Assembly (NCBI GenBank): GCA_932294295.1
Contig: OW028574.1
Coordinates: 27,226,145 to 27,290,144 of the forward strand
Direction: 5' to 3'
Length of the DNA: 64,000 nucleotides
Source: Alitta virens
Lineage: Eukaryota; Annelida; Polychaeta; Phyllodocida; Nereididae
The notes beneath the pieces are model-generated. The model did no database searches. It was given only the letters and a program-made list of their open reading frames with translations, and was not told where the DNA came from. The stretch's first letter is position 1. Every line of letters begins with the position of its first letter. Shown here in pieces: positions 1 through 11,149 of this stretch. The translations under genes and the position numbers were made by a program.

Positions 1-507
1 ATTTAGCAGTGAGATGCCAGACCCACAGACCGCGCCAATTTAGTAGTAAGTTAGGTCCACTTAGCACAGCCAATAAGAGGCAGAGGACGAAGTGTGCATT
101 ATGATAGCCACGTGGGTCACTCGTGCGTAGCGGGGTCAAGGCCGTTGTAGAAGGCCAGGATGCTGACAAGAAAACTAACGACAACAACGCAACACCGAAG
201 TTAAATACTCTATAATAGCCTTTTGGAACGACGTGGCACAGTTTAATTATCAAGAGTACACACACAGCCATGTAGGAAGTGCACTTAGCAGTGAGATGCC
301 AGACTCACAGACCGCGCCGATTAAGCAGCATGTTATGTCCACTTAGCACAGCCAATGAGAGGAAGAGGACGAAGCGTGCAATATGATAGCCACGAGGGGC
401 ACTCGTGCGTAGCGGTGTCAAGGCCATTGTAGAGGGCCAGGATGCTGACAAGAAAACTAACGACAACAACGCGACACTAAAGTGAAACACTCTATAATAG
501 CCTTATG

Positions 508-629
508 TTAGTCACGTGGGGCACTCGTGCGTAGCAGGGTCAAGGCCGTTGTAGAGGGCCAGGATGCTGACAAGAAAACCAACGACAACAACGCAACACT
601 AAAGTGAAATACTCTATAATAGCCTTATA
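508..629 (+). repeat. 122-bp truncated monomer class (first example)
   Basis: This unit starts at the junction CCTTATG|TTAGTCACGTGG and ends at the next CCTTAT. It lacks the CCAAT half of the monomer. Forward junctions lie near 501, 2176, 3136, 4816, 5498, 7014, 7691 and 9216, and then near 42990, 44511, 44911, 45588, 46985, 47944, 48900, 51262, 52488, 55387, 57182, 59535, 61320, 61728 and 63405. Reverse-block junctions (CGTGACTAACATAAGG) lie near 12330, 13584, 15804, 17058, 18444, 19404, 20813, 21494, 22824, 23784, 25457, 26144, 27813, 28500, 30171, 30858, 32530, 33490, 35284, 36786, 38846, 40092 and 41773, plus a broken one at 22455. All share one junction sequence, so the class arose once and was then amplified inside HORs. 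Confidence 0.92.
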
Positions 630-682
630 GAATGACGTGGCACAGTTAAATTATCAAGAGTACACAGCCATGTAGGAAGTGC

Positions 683-842
683 ACTAAGCAGTGAGATGCC
701 AGACTCAGAGACCGCGCCGATTAAGTAGTAAGGTAGGTCCACTTGGCACAGCCAATCAGAGGCAGAGGACGAAGCGTGCATTATGATAGCCACGTGGGGC
801 ACTCGTGCGTAGCGGGGTCAAGGCCGTTGCAGAGGGAAGTGC
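683..842 (+). repeat. 160-bp truncated monomer class (first example)
   Basis: Here GTTGCAGAGG is joined directly to GAAGTGCAC, removing the stretch from GCCAGGATGC through the TATA-like site to the monomer end. Forward examples end at boundaries 843, 3481, 45927 and 62065. Reverse examples have the joint near 10738, 12010, 15484, 18124, 20482, 25126, 27484, 29842, 32200 and 41445. The shared joint implies a single origin. The unit always lies beside the 282-bp subtype carrying TTATCAAAAG. It is missing from the otherwise equivalent position at 5679-5961. Confidence 0.92.
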
Positions 843-1400
843 ACTTAGCAGTGAGATGCCAGACTCACAGGCCGCGCCGATGAAGTAGTAAGTTAGGTCC
901 GCTTAACACAGCCAATGAGAGGCAGAGGACGAAGCGTGCAATATGATAGCCACGTGGGGCACTCATGCGTAGCGGGGTCAAGGCCATTGTAGAGGGCCAG
1001 GATGCTGAAAAGAAAACTAACGACAACAACGCAACACCGAAGTTAAATACTCTATAATAGCCTTTTGCAACGACGTGGCACAGTTAAATTATCAAAAGTA
1101 CACACAGCCATGTAGGAAGTGCACTAAGCAGTGAGATGCCAGACTCGCAGACCGCGCCGATTAAGTAGTAAGGTAGGTCCACTTGGCACAGCCAATGAGA
1201 GGCAGAGGACGAAGCGTGCATTATGATAGCCACGTGGGGCACTCGTGCGTAGCGGGGTCAAGGCCGTTGCAGAGAGCCAGGATGCTGACAAGAAAACAAA
1301 CGACAACAACGCAACACCGAAGTGAAATACTCTATAGTAGCGTCAGGGAACGACGTGGCACAGTTAAATTATCAAGAGTACACAAAAATGTAGGAAGTGC

Positions 1401-1678
1401 ACTTAGCAGTGAGATGCCAGACTCAGAGACCGCGCCGATGAAGTAGTAAGTAAGGTCCACTTAGCACAGCCAATGAGAGGCAGAGGACGAAGCGTGCATT
1501 ATGATAGCCACGTGGGGCACTCGTGCGTAGCGGGGTCAAGGCCGTTGGAGAGGGCCAGGATGCTGACAAGAAAACTAACGACAACAACGCAACACCGAAG
1601 TTAAATACTCTATAATAGCCTTTTGGAACGAAGTGGCACAGTTAAATTATCAAGAGTACACAGCCATGTAGGAAGTGC
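1401..1678 (+). repeat. Example 278-bp monomer with internal landmarks
   Basis: This is a clean full-length monomer that can serve as a reference. From its first base, landmarks are CCAAT at offset 70, the first ACGTGG at offset 110, GGGTCAAGGCC at offsets 133-143, TATAAT at offset 211, TTTT at offset 221, and a second ACGTGG-like site at offset 231 (AAGTGG in this copy, ACGTGG in most). The copies differ mainly in five places: the GCGTGC/GCATGC/GTGTGC site; CACGTGG versus CACGAGG; the TATAATAGCCTTTT versus TATAGTAGCGTCAG segment; the (AC)n tract; and AGCCATG versus AAAAATG at the end. These differences define the subtypes that build the HORs. Confidence 0.93.
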
Positions 1679-4600
1679 ACTTAGCAGTGAGATGCCAGAC
1701 TCACAGGCCGCGCCGATGAAGTAGTAAGGTAGGTGCACTTAGCACAGCCAATGAGAGGAAGAGGACGAAGCATGCATTATGATAACCACGAGGGGCACTC
1801 GTGCGTAGCGGGGTCAAGGCCGTTGCAGAGAGCCAGGATGCTGACAAGAAAACAAACGACAACAACGCAACACCGAAGTGAAATACTCTATAGTAGCGTC
1901 AGGGAACGACGTGACACAGTTAAATTATCAAGAGTACACAGCCATGTAGGAAGTGCACTTAGCAGTGAGATGCCAGACTCACACACCGCGCCGATTAAGC
2001 AGCAAGTTATGTCCACTTAGCACAGCCAATGAGAGGAAGAGGACGAAGCGTGCAATATGATAGCCACGTGGGGCAATCGTGCGTAGCGGTGTCAAGGCCG
2101 TTGTAGAGGGCCAGGATGCTGACAAGAAAACTAACGACAACAACGCGACACCAAAGTGAAACACTCTATAATAGCCTTATGTTAGTCACGTGGGGCACTC
2201 GTGCGTAACGGGGTCAAGGCCGTTGTAGAGGGCCAGGATGCTGACAAGAAAACCAACGACAACAATGCAACACTAAAGTGAAATACTCTATAATAGCCTT
2301 ATGGAATGACGTGGCACAGTTAAATCATCAAGAGTACACACACAGCCATGTAGGAAGTGCACTTAGCAGTGAGATGCCAGACTCACAGGCCGCGCCGATG
2401 AAGTAGTAAGGTAGGTGCACTTAGCACAGCCAATGAGAGGAAGAGGACGAAGCATGCATTATGATAACCACGAGGGGCACTCGTGCGTAGCGGGGTCAAG
2501 GCCGTTGCAGAGAGCCAGGATGCTGACAAGAAAACAAACGACAACAACGCAACACCGAAGTGAAATACTCTATAGTAGCGTCAGGGAACGACGTGACACA
2601 GTTAAATTATCAAGAGTACACAGCCATGTAGGAAGTGCACTTAGCAGTGAGATGCCAGACTCAGAGACCGCGCCGATGAAGTAGTAAGTTAGGTCCACTT
2701 AGCACAGCCAATGAGAGACAGAGGACGAAGCGTGCAGTATGATAGCTACGTGGGGCACTCGTGCGTTGCGGGGTCAAGGCCGATGTAGAGGGCCAGGATG
2801 CTGACAAGAAAACAAACGACAACAACGCAACACCGAAGTTAAATACTCTATAATAGCCTTTTAGAACGAAGTGGCCCAGTTAAATTATCAAGAGTACACA
2901 GTCATGTAGGAAGTGCACTTAGGAGTGAGATGCCAGACTCACAGACCGCGCCGATTAAGCAGCATGTTATGTCCACTTAGCACAGCCAATGAGAGGAAGA
3001 GGACGAAGCGTGCAATATGATAGCCACGAGGGGCACTCGTGCGTAGCGGTGTCAAGGCCGTTGTAGAGGGCCAGGATGCTGACAAGAAAACTAACGACAA
3101 CAACGCGACACTAAAGTGAAACACTCTATAATAGCCTTATGTTAGTCACGTGGGGCACTCGTGCGTAGCGGGGTCAAGGCCGTTGTAGAGGGCCAGGATG
3201 CTGACAAGAAAACCAACGACAACAACGCAACACTAAAGTGAAATACTCTATAATAGCCTTATAGAATGACGTGGCACAGTTAAATTATCAAGAGTACACA
3301 CACAGCCATGTAGGAAGTGCACTTAGCAGTGAGATGCCAGACTCACAGGCCGCGCCGATGAAGTAGTAAGGTAGGTCCACTTGGCACAGCCAATGAGAGG
3401 CAGAGGACGAAGCGTGCATTATGATAGCCACGTGGGGCACTCGTGCGTAGCGGGGTCAAGGCCGTTGCAGAGGGAAGTGCACTTAGCAGTGAGATGCCAG
3501 ACTCACAGGCCGCGCCGATGAAGTAGTAAGTTAGGTCCGCTTAACACAGCCAATGAGAGGCAGAGGACGAAGCGTGCAATATGATAGCCACGTGGGGCAC
3601 TCATGCGTAGCGGGGTCAAGGCCATTGTAGAGGGCCAGGATGCTGAAAAGAAAACTAACGACAACAACGCAACACCGAAGTTAAATACTCTATAATAGCC
3701 TTTTGCAACGACGTGGCACAGTTAAATTATCAAAAGTACACACACAGCCATGTAGGAAGTGCACTAAGCAGTGAGATGCCAGACTCGCAGACCGCGCCGA
3801 TTAAGTAGTAAGGTAGGTCCACTTGGCACAGCCAATGAGAGGCAGAGGACGAAGCGTGCATTATGATAGCCACGTGGGGCACTCGTGCGTAGCGGGGTCA
3901 AGGCCGTTGCAGAGAGCCAGGATGCTGACAAGAAAACAAACGACAACAACGCAACACCGAAGTGAAATACTCTATAGTAGCGTCAGGGAACGACGTGGCA
4001 CAGTTAAATTATCAAGAGTACACAAAAATGTAGGAAGTGCACTTAGCAGTGAGATGCCAGACTCACAGGCCGCGCCGATGAAGTAGTAAGTAAGGTCCAC
4101 TTAGCACAGCCAATGAGAGGCAGAGGACGAAGCGTGCATTATGATAGCCACGTGGGGCACTCGTGCGTAGCGGGGTCAAGGCCGTTGGAGAGGGCCAGGA
4201 TGCTGACAAGAAAACTAACGACAACAACGCAACACCGAAGTTAAATACTCTATAATAGCCTTTTGGAACGAAGTGGCACAGTTAAATTATCAAGAGTACA
4301 CAGCCATGTAGGAAGTGCACTTAGCAGTGAGATGCCAGACTCACAGGCCGCGCCAATGAAGTAGTAAGTAAGGTCCAGTTAGCACAGCCAATGAGAGGCA
4401 GAGGACGAAGCGTGCATTATGATAGCTACGTGCGGCACTCGTGCGTTGCGGGGTCAAGGCCGTTGTAGAGGGCCAGGATGCTGACAAGAAAACTAACGAC
4501 AACAACGCAACACTGAAGTTAAATACTCTATAATAGCCTTTTGGAACGAAGTGGCACAGTTAAATTATCAAGAGTACACAGCCATGCAGGAAGTGCACTT

Positions 4601-7600
4601 AGCAGTGAGATGCCAGACTCACACACCGCGCCGATTAAGCAGCAAGTTATGTCCACTTAGCACAGCCAATGAGAGGAAGAGGACGAAGCGTGCAATATGA
4701 TAGCCACGTGGGGCAATCGTGCGTAGCGGTGTCAAGGCCGTTGTAGAGGGCCAGGATGCTGACAAGAAAACTAACGACAACAACGCGACACCAAAGTGAA
4801 ACACTCTATAATAGCCTTATGTTAGTCACGTGGGGCACTCGTGCGTAGCGGGGTCAAGGCCGTTGTAGAGGGCCAGGATGCTGACAAGAAAACCAACGAC
4901 AACAACGCAACACTAAAGTGAAATACTCTATATTAGCCTTATGGAATGACGTGGCACAGTTAAATCATCAAGAGTACACAGCCATGTAGGAAGTGCATTT
5001 AGCAGTGAGATGCCAGACCCACAGACCGTGCCAATTAAGTAGTAAGTTAGGTCCACTTAGCACAGCCAATAAGAGGCAGAGGACGAAGTGTGCATTATGA
5101 TAGCCACGTGGGGCACTCGTGCGTAGCGGGGTCAAGGCCGTTGTAGAGGGCCAGGATGCTGACAAGAAAACTAACGACAACAACGCAACACCGAAGTTAA
5201 ATACTCTATAATAGCCTTTTGGAACGACGTGGCACAGTTAAATTATCAAGAGTACACACACAGCCATGTAGGAAGTGCACTTAGCAGTGAGATGCCAGAC
5301 TCACAGACCGCGCCGATTAAGCAGCATGTTATGTCCACTTAGCACAGCCAATGAGAGGAAGAGGACGAAGCGTGCAATATGATAGCCACGAGGGGCACTC
5401 GTGCGTAGCTGTGTCAAGGCCGTTGTAGAGGGCCAGGATGCTGACAAGAAAACTAACGACAACAACGCGACACTAAAGTGAAACACTCTATAATAGCCTT
5501 ATGTTAGTCACGTGGGGCACTCGTGCGTAGCAGGGTCAAGGCCGTTGTAGAGGGCCAGGATGCTGACAAGAAAACCAACGACAACAACGCAACACTAAAG
5601 TGAAATACTCTATAATAGCCTTATAGAATGACGTGGCACAGTTAAATTATCAAGAGTACACAGCCATGTAGGAAGTGCACTAAGCAGTGAGATGCCAGAC
5701 TCACAGACCGCGCCGATTAAGTAGTAAGTTAGGTCCGCTTAACACAGCCAATGAGAGGCAGAGGACGAAGCGTGCAATATGATAGCCACGTGGGGCACTC
5801 ATGCGTAGCGGGGTCAAGGCCATTGTAGAGGGCCAGGATGCTGAAAAGAAAACTAACGACAACAACGCAACACCGAAGTTAAATACTCTATAATAGCCTT
5901 TTGCAACGACGTGGCACAGTTAAATTATCAAAAGTACACACACAGCCATGTAGGAAGTGCACTAAGCAGTGAGATGCCAGACTCGCAGACCGCGCCGATT
6001 AAGTAGTAAGGTAGGTCCACTTGGCACAGCCAATGAGAGGCAGAGGACGAAGCGTGCATTATGATAGCCACGTGGGGCACTCGTGCGTAGCGGGGTCAAG
6101 GCCGTTGCAGAGAGCCAGGATGCTGACAAGAAAACAAACGACAACAACGCAACACCGAAGTGAAATACTCTATAGTAGCGTCAGGGAACGACGTGGCACA
6201 GTTAAATTATCAAGAGTACACAAAAATGTAGGAAGTGCACTTAGCAGTGAGATGCCAGACTCACAGGCCGCGCCGATGAAGTAGTAAGTAAGGTCCACTT
6301 AGCACAGCCAATGAGAGGCAGAGGACGAAGCGTGCATTATGATAGCCACGTGGGGCACTCGTGCGTAGCGGGGTCAAGGCCGTTGGAGAGGGCCAGGATG
6401 CTGACAAGAAAACTAACGACAACAACGCAACACCGAAGTTAAATACTCTATATTAGCCTTTTGGAACGAAGTGGCACAGTTAAATTATCAAGAGTACACA
6501 GCCATGTAGGAAGTGCACTTAGCAGTGAGATGCCAGACTCACAGGCCGCGCCAATGAAGTAGTAAGTAAGGTCCAGTTAGCACAGCCAATGAGAGGCAGA
6601 GGATGAAGCGTGCATTATGATAGCTACGTGCGGCACTCGTGCGTTGCGGGGTCAAGGCCGTTGTAGAGGGCCAGGATGCTGACAAGAAAACTAACGACAA
6701 CAACGCAACACCGAAGTTAAATACTCTATAATAGCCTTTTGGAACGAAGTGGCACAGTTAAATTATTAAGAGTACACAGCCATGCAGTAAGTGCACTTAG
6801 CAGTGAGATGCCAGACTCACACACCGCGCCGATTAAGCAGCAAGTTATGTCCACTTAGCACAGCCAATGAGAGGAAGAGGACGAAGCGTGCAATATGATA
6901 GCCACGTGGGGCAATCGTGCGTAGCGGTGTCAAGGCCGTTGTAGAGGGCCAGGATGCTGACAAGAAAACTAACGACAACAACGCGACACCAAAGTGAAAC
7001 ACTCTATAATAGCCTTATGTTAGTCACGTGGGGCACTCGTGCGTAGCGGGGTCAAGGCCGTTGTAGAGGGCCAGGATGCTGACAAGAAAACCAACGACAA
7101 CAACGCAACACTAAAGTGAAATACTCTATATTAGCCTTATGGAATGACGTGGCACAGTTAAATCATCAAGAGTACACAGCCATGTAGGAAGTGCACTTAG
7201 CAGTGAGATGCCAGACTCAGAGACCGCGCCGATGAAGTAGTAAGTTAGGTCCACTTAGCACAGCCAATGAGAGACAGAGGACGAAGCGTGCAGTATGATA
7301 GCTACGTGGGGCACTCGTGCGTTGCGGGGTCAAGGCCGATGTAGAGGGCCAGGATGCTGACAAGAAAACAAACGACAACAACGCAACACCGAAGTTAAAT
7401 ACTCTATAATAGCCTTTTAGAACGAAGTGGCCCAGTTAAATTATCAAGAGTACACAGTCATGTAGGAAGTGCACTTAGGAGTGAGATGCCAGACTCACAG
7501 ACCGCGCCGATTAAGCAGCATGTTATGTCCACTTAGCACAGCCAATGAGAGGAAGAGGACGAAGCGTGCAATATGATAGCCACGAGGGGCACTCGTGCGT

Positions 7601-10573
7601 AGCGGTGTCAAGGCCGTTGTAGAGGGCCAGGATGCTGACAAGAAAACTAACGACAACAACGCGACACTAAAGTGAAACACTCTATAATAGCCTTATGTTA
7701 GTCACGTGGGGCACTCGTGCGTAGCGGGGTCAAGGCCGTTGTAGAGGGCCAGGATGCTGACAAGAAAACCAACGACAACAACGCAACACTAAAGTGAAAT
7801 ACTCTATAATAGCCTTATAGAATGACGTGGCACAGTTAAATTATCAAGAGTACACACACAGCCATGTAGGAAGTGCACTTAGCAGTGAGATGCCAGACTC
7901 ACAGGCCGCGCCGATGAAGTAGTAAGGTAGGTCCACTTGGCACAGCCAATGAGAGGCAGAGGACGAAGCGTGCATTATGATAGCCACGTGGGGCACTCGT
8001 GCGTAGCGGGGTCAAGGCCGTTGCAGAGAGCCAGGATGCTGACAAGAAAACAAACGACAACAACACAACACCGAAGTGAAATACTCTATAGTAGCGTCAG
8101 GGAACGACGTGGCACAGTTAAATTATCAAGAGTACACAAAAATGTAGGAAGTGCACTTAGCAGTGAGATGCCAGACTCACAGGCCGCGCCGATGAAGTAG
8201 TAAGTTAGGTCCGCTTAACACAGCCAATGAGAGGCAGAGGACGAAGCGTGCAATATGATAGCCACGTGGGGCACTCATGCGTAGCGGGGTCAAGGCCATT
8301 GTAGAGGGCCAGGATGCTGAAAAGAAAACTAACGACAACAACGCAACACCGAAGTTAAATACTCTATAATAGCCTTTTGCAACGACGTGGCACAGTTAAA
8401 TTATCAAAAGTGCACACACAGCCATGTAGGAAGTGCACTAAGCAGTGAGATGCCAGACTCACAGACCGCGCCGATTAAGTAGTAAGGTAGGTCCACTTGG
8501 CACAGCCAATGAGAGGCAGAGGACGAAGCGTGCATTATAATAGCCACGTGGGGCACTCGTGCGTAGCGGGGTCAAGGCCGTTGCAGAGAGCCAGGATGCT
8601 GACAAGAAAACTAACGACAACAACGCGACACCGAAGTGAAATAGTCTATAATAGACTTTTGGAACGACGTGGCACAGTTAAATTATCAAGAGTACACAGC
8701 CATGTAGGAAGCGCACTTAGCAGTGAGATGCCAGACTCACAGACCGCGCCGATTAAGTAGTAAGTTACCTCCACTTGGCACTGCCAATGAGAGGCAGAGG
8801 ACGAAGTGTGCATTATGATAGCCACGTGGGGCACTCGTGCGTAGCGGGGTCAAGGCCGTTGTAGAGAGCCAGGATGCTGACAAGAAAACTAATAACAACA
8901 ACGCAACACTAAAGTGAAATACTCTATAATAGCCTTTTGGAACGACGTGGCACAGTTAAATTATCAAGAGTACACACACAGCCATGTAGGAAGTGCACTT
9001 AGCAGTGAGATGCCAGACTCAAAGGCCGCGCCGATGAAGTAGTAAGTTAGGTCCGCTTAACACAGCCAATGAGAGGCAGAGGACGAAGCGTGCAATATGA
9101 TAGCCACGAGGGGCACTCGTGCGTAGCGGTGTCAAGGCCGTTGTAGAGGGCCAGGATGCTGACAAGAAAACTAACGACAACAACGCGACACTAAAGTGAA
9201 ACACTCTATAATAGCCTTATGTTAGTCACGTGGGGCACTCGTGCGTAGCGGGGTCAAGGCCGTTGTAGAGGGCCAGGATGCTGACAAGAAAACCAACGAC
9301 AACAACGCAACACTAAGGTGAAATACTCTATAATAGCCTTATAGAATGACGTGGCACAGTTAAATTATCAAGAGTACACAGCCATGTAGGAAGTGCACTA
9401 AGCAGTGAGATGCCAGACTCACAGGCCGCGCCGATGAAGTAGTAAGGTAGGTCCACTTGGCACAGCCAATGAGAGGCAGAGGACGAAGCGTGCATTATGA
9501 TAGCCACGTGGGGCACTCGTGCGTAGCAGGGTCAAGGCCGTTGCAGAGAGCCAGGATGCTGACAAGAAAACAAACGACAACAACGCAACACCGAAGTGAA
9601 ATACTCTATAGTAGCGTCAGGGAACGACGTGGCACAGTTAAATTATCAAGAGTACACAAAAATGTAGGAAGTGCACTTAGCAGTGAGATGCCAGACTCAC
9701 AGGCCGCGCCGATGAAGTAGTAAGTTAGGTCCGCTTAACACAGCCAATGAGATTCAGAGGACGAAGCGTGCAATATGATAGCCACGTGGGGCACTCATGC
9801 GTAGCGGGGTCAAGGCCATTGTAGAGGGCCAGGATGCTGAAAAGAAAACTAACGACAACAACGCAACACCGAAGTTAAATACTCTATAATAGCCTTTTGC
9901 AACGACGTGGCACAGTTAAATTATCAAAAGTACACACACAGCCATGTAGGAAGTGCACTAAGCAGTGAGATGCCAGACTCACAGACCGCGCCGATTAAGT
10001 AGTAAGGTAGGTCCACTTGGCACAGCCAATGAGAGGCAGAGGACGAAGCGTGCATTATGATAGCCACGTGGGGCACTCGTGCGTAGCGGGGTCAAGGCCA
10101 TTGCAGAGAGCCAGGATGCTGACAAGAAAACAAACGACAACTACGCAACACCGAAGTGAAATACTCTATAGTAGCGTCAGGGAACGACGTGGCACAGTTA
10201 AATTATCAAGAGTACACAAAAATGTAGGAAGTGCACTTAGCAGTGAGATGCCAGACTCACAGGCCGCGCCGATGAAGTAGTAAGTAAGGTCCACTTAGCA
10301 CAGCCAATGAGAGGCAGAGGACGAAGCGTGCATTATGATAGCCACGTGGGGCACTCGTGCGTAGCGGGGTCAAGGCCATTGTAGAGGGCCAGGATGCTGA
10401 CAAGATAAATAACGACAACAACGCGACACCGAAGTGAAATAGTCTATAATAGCCTTTTGCAACGACGTGGCACAGTTAAATTATCAAGAGTACACACACA
10501 GCCATGTAGGAAGAGATGCCAGACTCACAGGCCGCGCCGATGAAGTAGTAAGGTAGGTGCACTTAGCACAGCC

Positions 10574-10667
10574 AATGAGAGGAAGAGGACGAAGCATGCA
10601 TTATGCCGCTACGCATGAGTGCCCCACGTGGCTATCATATTGCACGCTTCGTCCTCTGCCTCTCATT
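10574..10667. other. Orientation switch 1 with imperfect inverted repeat
   Basis: Forward sequence ends GCATGCATTATG at 10605 and the next base begins CCGCTACGCATGAG, which is the reverse complement of a monomer. The arms 10574-10605 and 10636-10667 pair at 29 of 32 positions around a 30-nt spacer, and the pairing continues outward at monomer-level similarity. The forward monomer is cut about 103 bp after its boundary. Confidence 0.93.
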
Positions 10668-11149
10668 GGCTGTGTTAAGCGGACCTAACTTACTACTTCA
10701 TCGGCGCGGCCTGTGAGTCTGGCATCTCACTGCTAAGTGCACTTCCCTCTGCAACGGCCTTGACCCCGCTACGCACGAGTGCCCCACGTGGCTATCATAA
10801 TGCACGCTTCGTCCTCTGCCTCTGATTGGCTGTGCCAAGTGGACCTACCTTACTACTTAATCGGCGCGGTCTGTGAGTCTGGCATCTCACTGCTTAGTGC
10901 ACTTCCTACATGGCTGTGTACTCTTGATAATTTAACTGTGCCACATCATTCTATAAGGCTATTATAGAGTATTTCACTTTAGTGTTGCGTTGTTGTCGTT
11001 GGTTTTCTTGTCAGCATCCTGGCCCTCTGCAACGGCCTTGACCCCGCTACGCATGAGTGCCCCACGTGGCTATCATAATGCACACTTCGTCCTCTGCCTC
11101 TCATTGGCTGTGCCAAGTGGACCTAACTTACTACTTAATCGGCGCGGTT

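Larger units (their letters stand above)
683..7946 (+). repeat. HOR copies in forward block 1 (2640-, 2198- and 4556-bp shifts)
   Basis: Segments near 683-1957 recur at 3321-4597 (shift about 2640). The run 3763-5961 recurs from 5961 (shift 2198). The segment 2639-3321 recurs at 7195-7877 (shift 4556 = 2198 + 2358). The spacing 282, 278, 278, 278, 400, 282, 400 in 3481-5679 is the mirror of the 2358-bp HOR in the reverse block, less its 160-bp unit. Copies differ by scattered substitutions, so this part of the array is a mosaic of related HORs and not a clean tandem series. Confidence 0.8.
1..10605 (+). repeat. Forward-oriented satellite block 1
   Basis: Monomers read in the forward sense, defined here as CCAAT before TATAAT on the + strand. 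Boundaries (first base of ACTTAGCA or variant) are at 283, 683, 843, 1123, 1401, 1679, 1957, 2361, 2639, 2917, 3321, 3481, 3763, 4041, 4319, 4597, 4997, 5279, 5679, 5961, 6239, 6517, 6795, 7195, 7473, 7877, 8155, 8437, 8715, 8997, 9397, 9675, 9957 and 10235. A last boundary near 10503 is masked by a 14-bp deletion. The block ends inside a monomer of the subtype carrying GCATGCATTATG, where orientation flips at 10605/10606. Confidence 0.95.

Noticed and set aside
508..525. GTCACGTG as a yeast CDEI-like centromere element
   Set aside because: It fits RTCACRTG, but it is an 8-mer found only in the 122-bp units, there is no CDEII/CDEIII context, and the array is unlike point centromeres.
1183..1446. 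Recurrent 87-95-codon open frames (for example 1183-1446) as a protein family
   Set aside because: They recur in step with the monomer, overlap other open frames on the opposite strand, change freely with subtype and are lost by small indels. They are repeat sequence read in frame.
2939..3124. 61-codon frames with a hydrophobic, signal-peptide-like N-terminus
   Set aside because: The hydrophobic stretch is just the antisense reading of an A/G-rich part of the monomer. It occurs dozens of times and has no gene structure around it.
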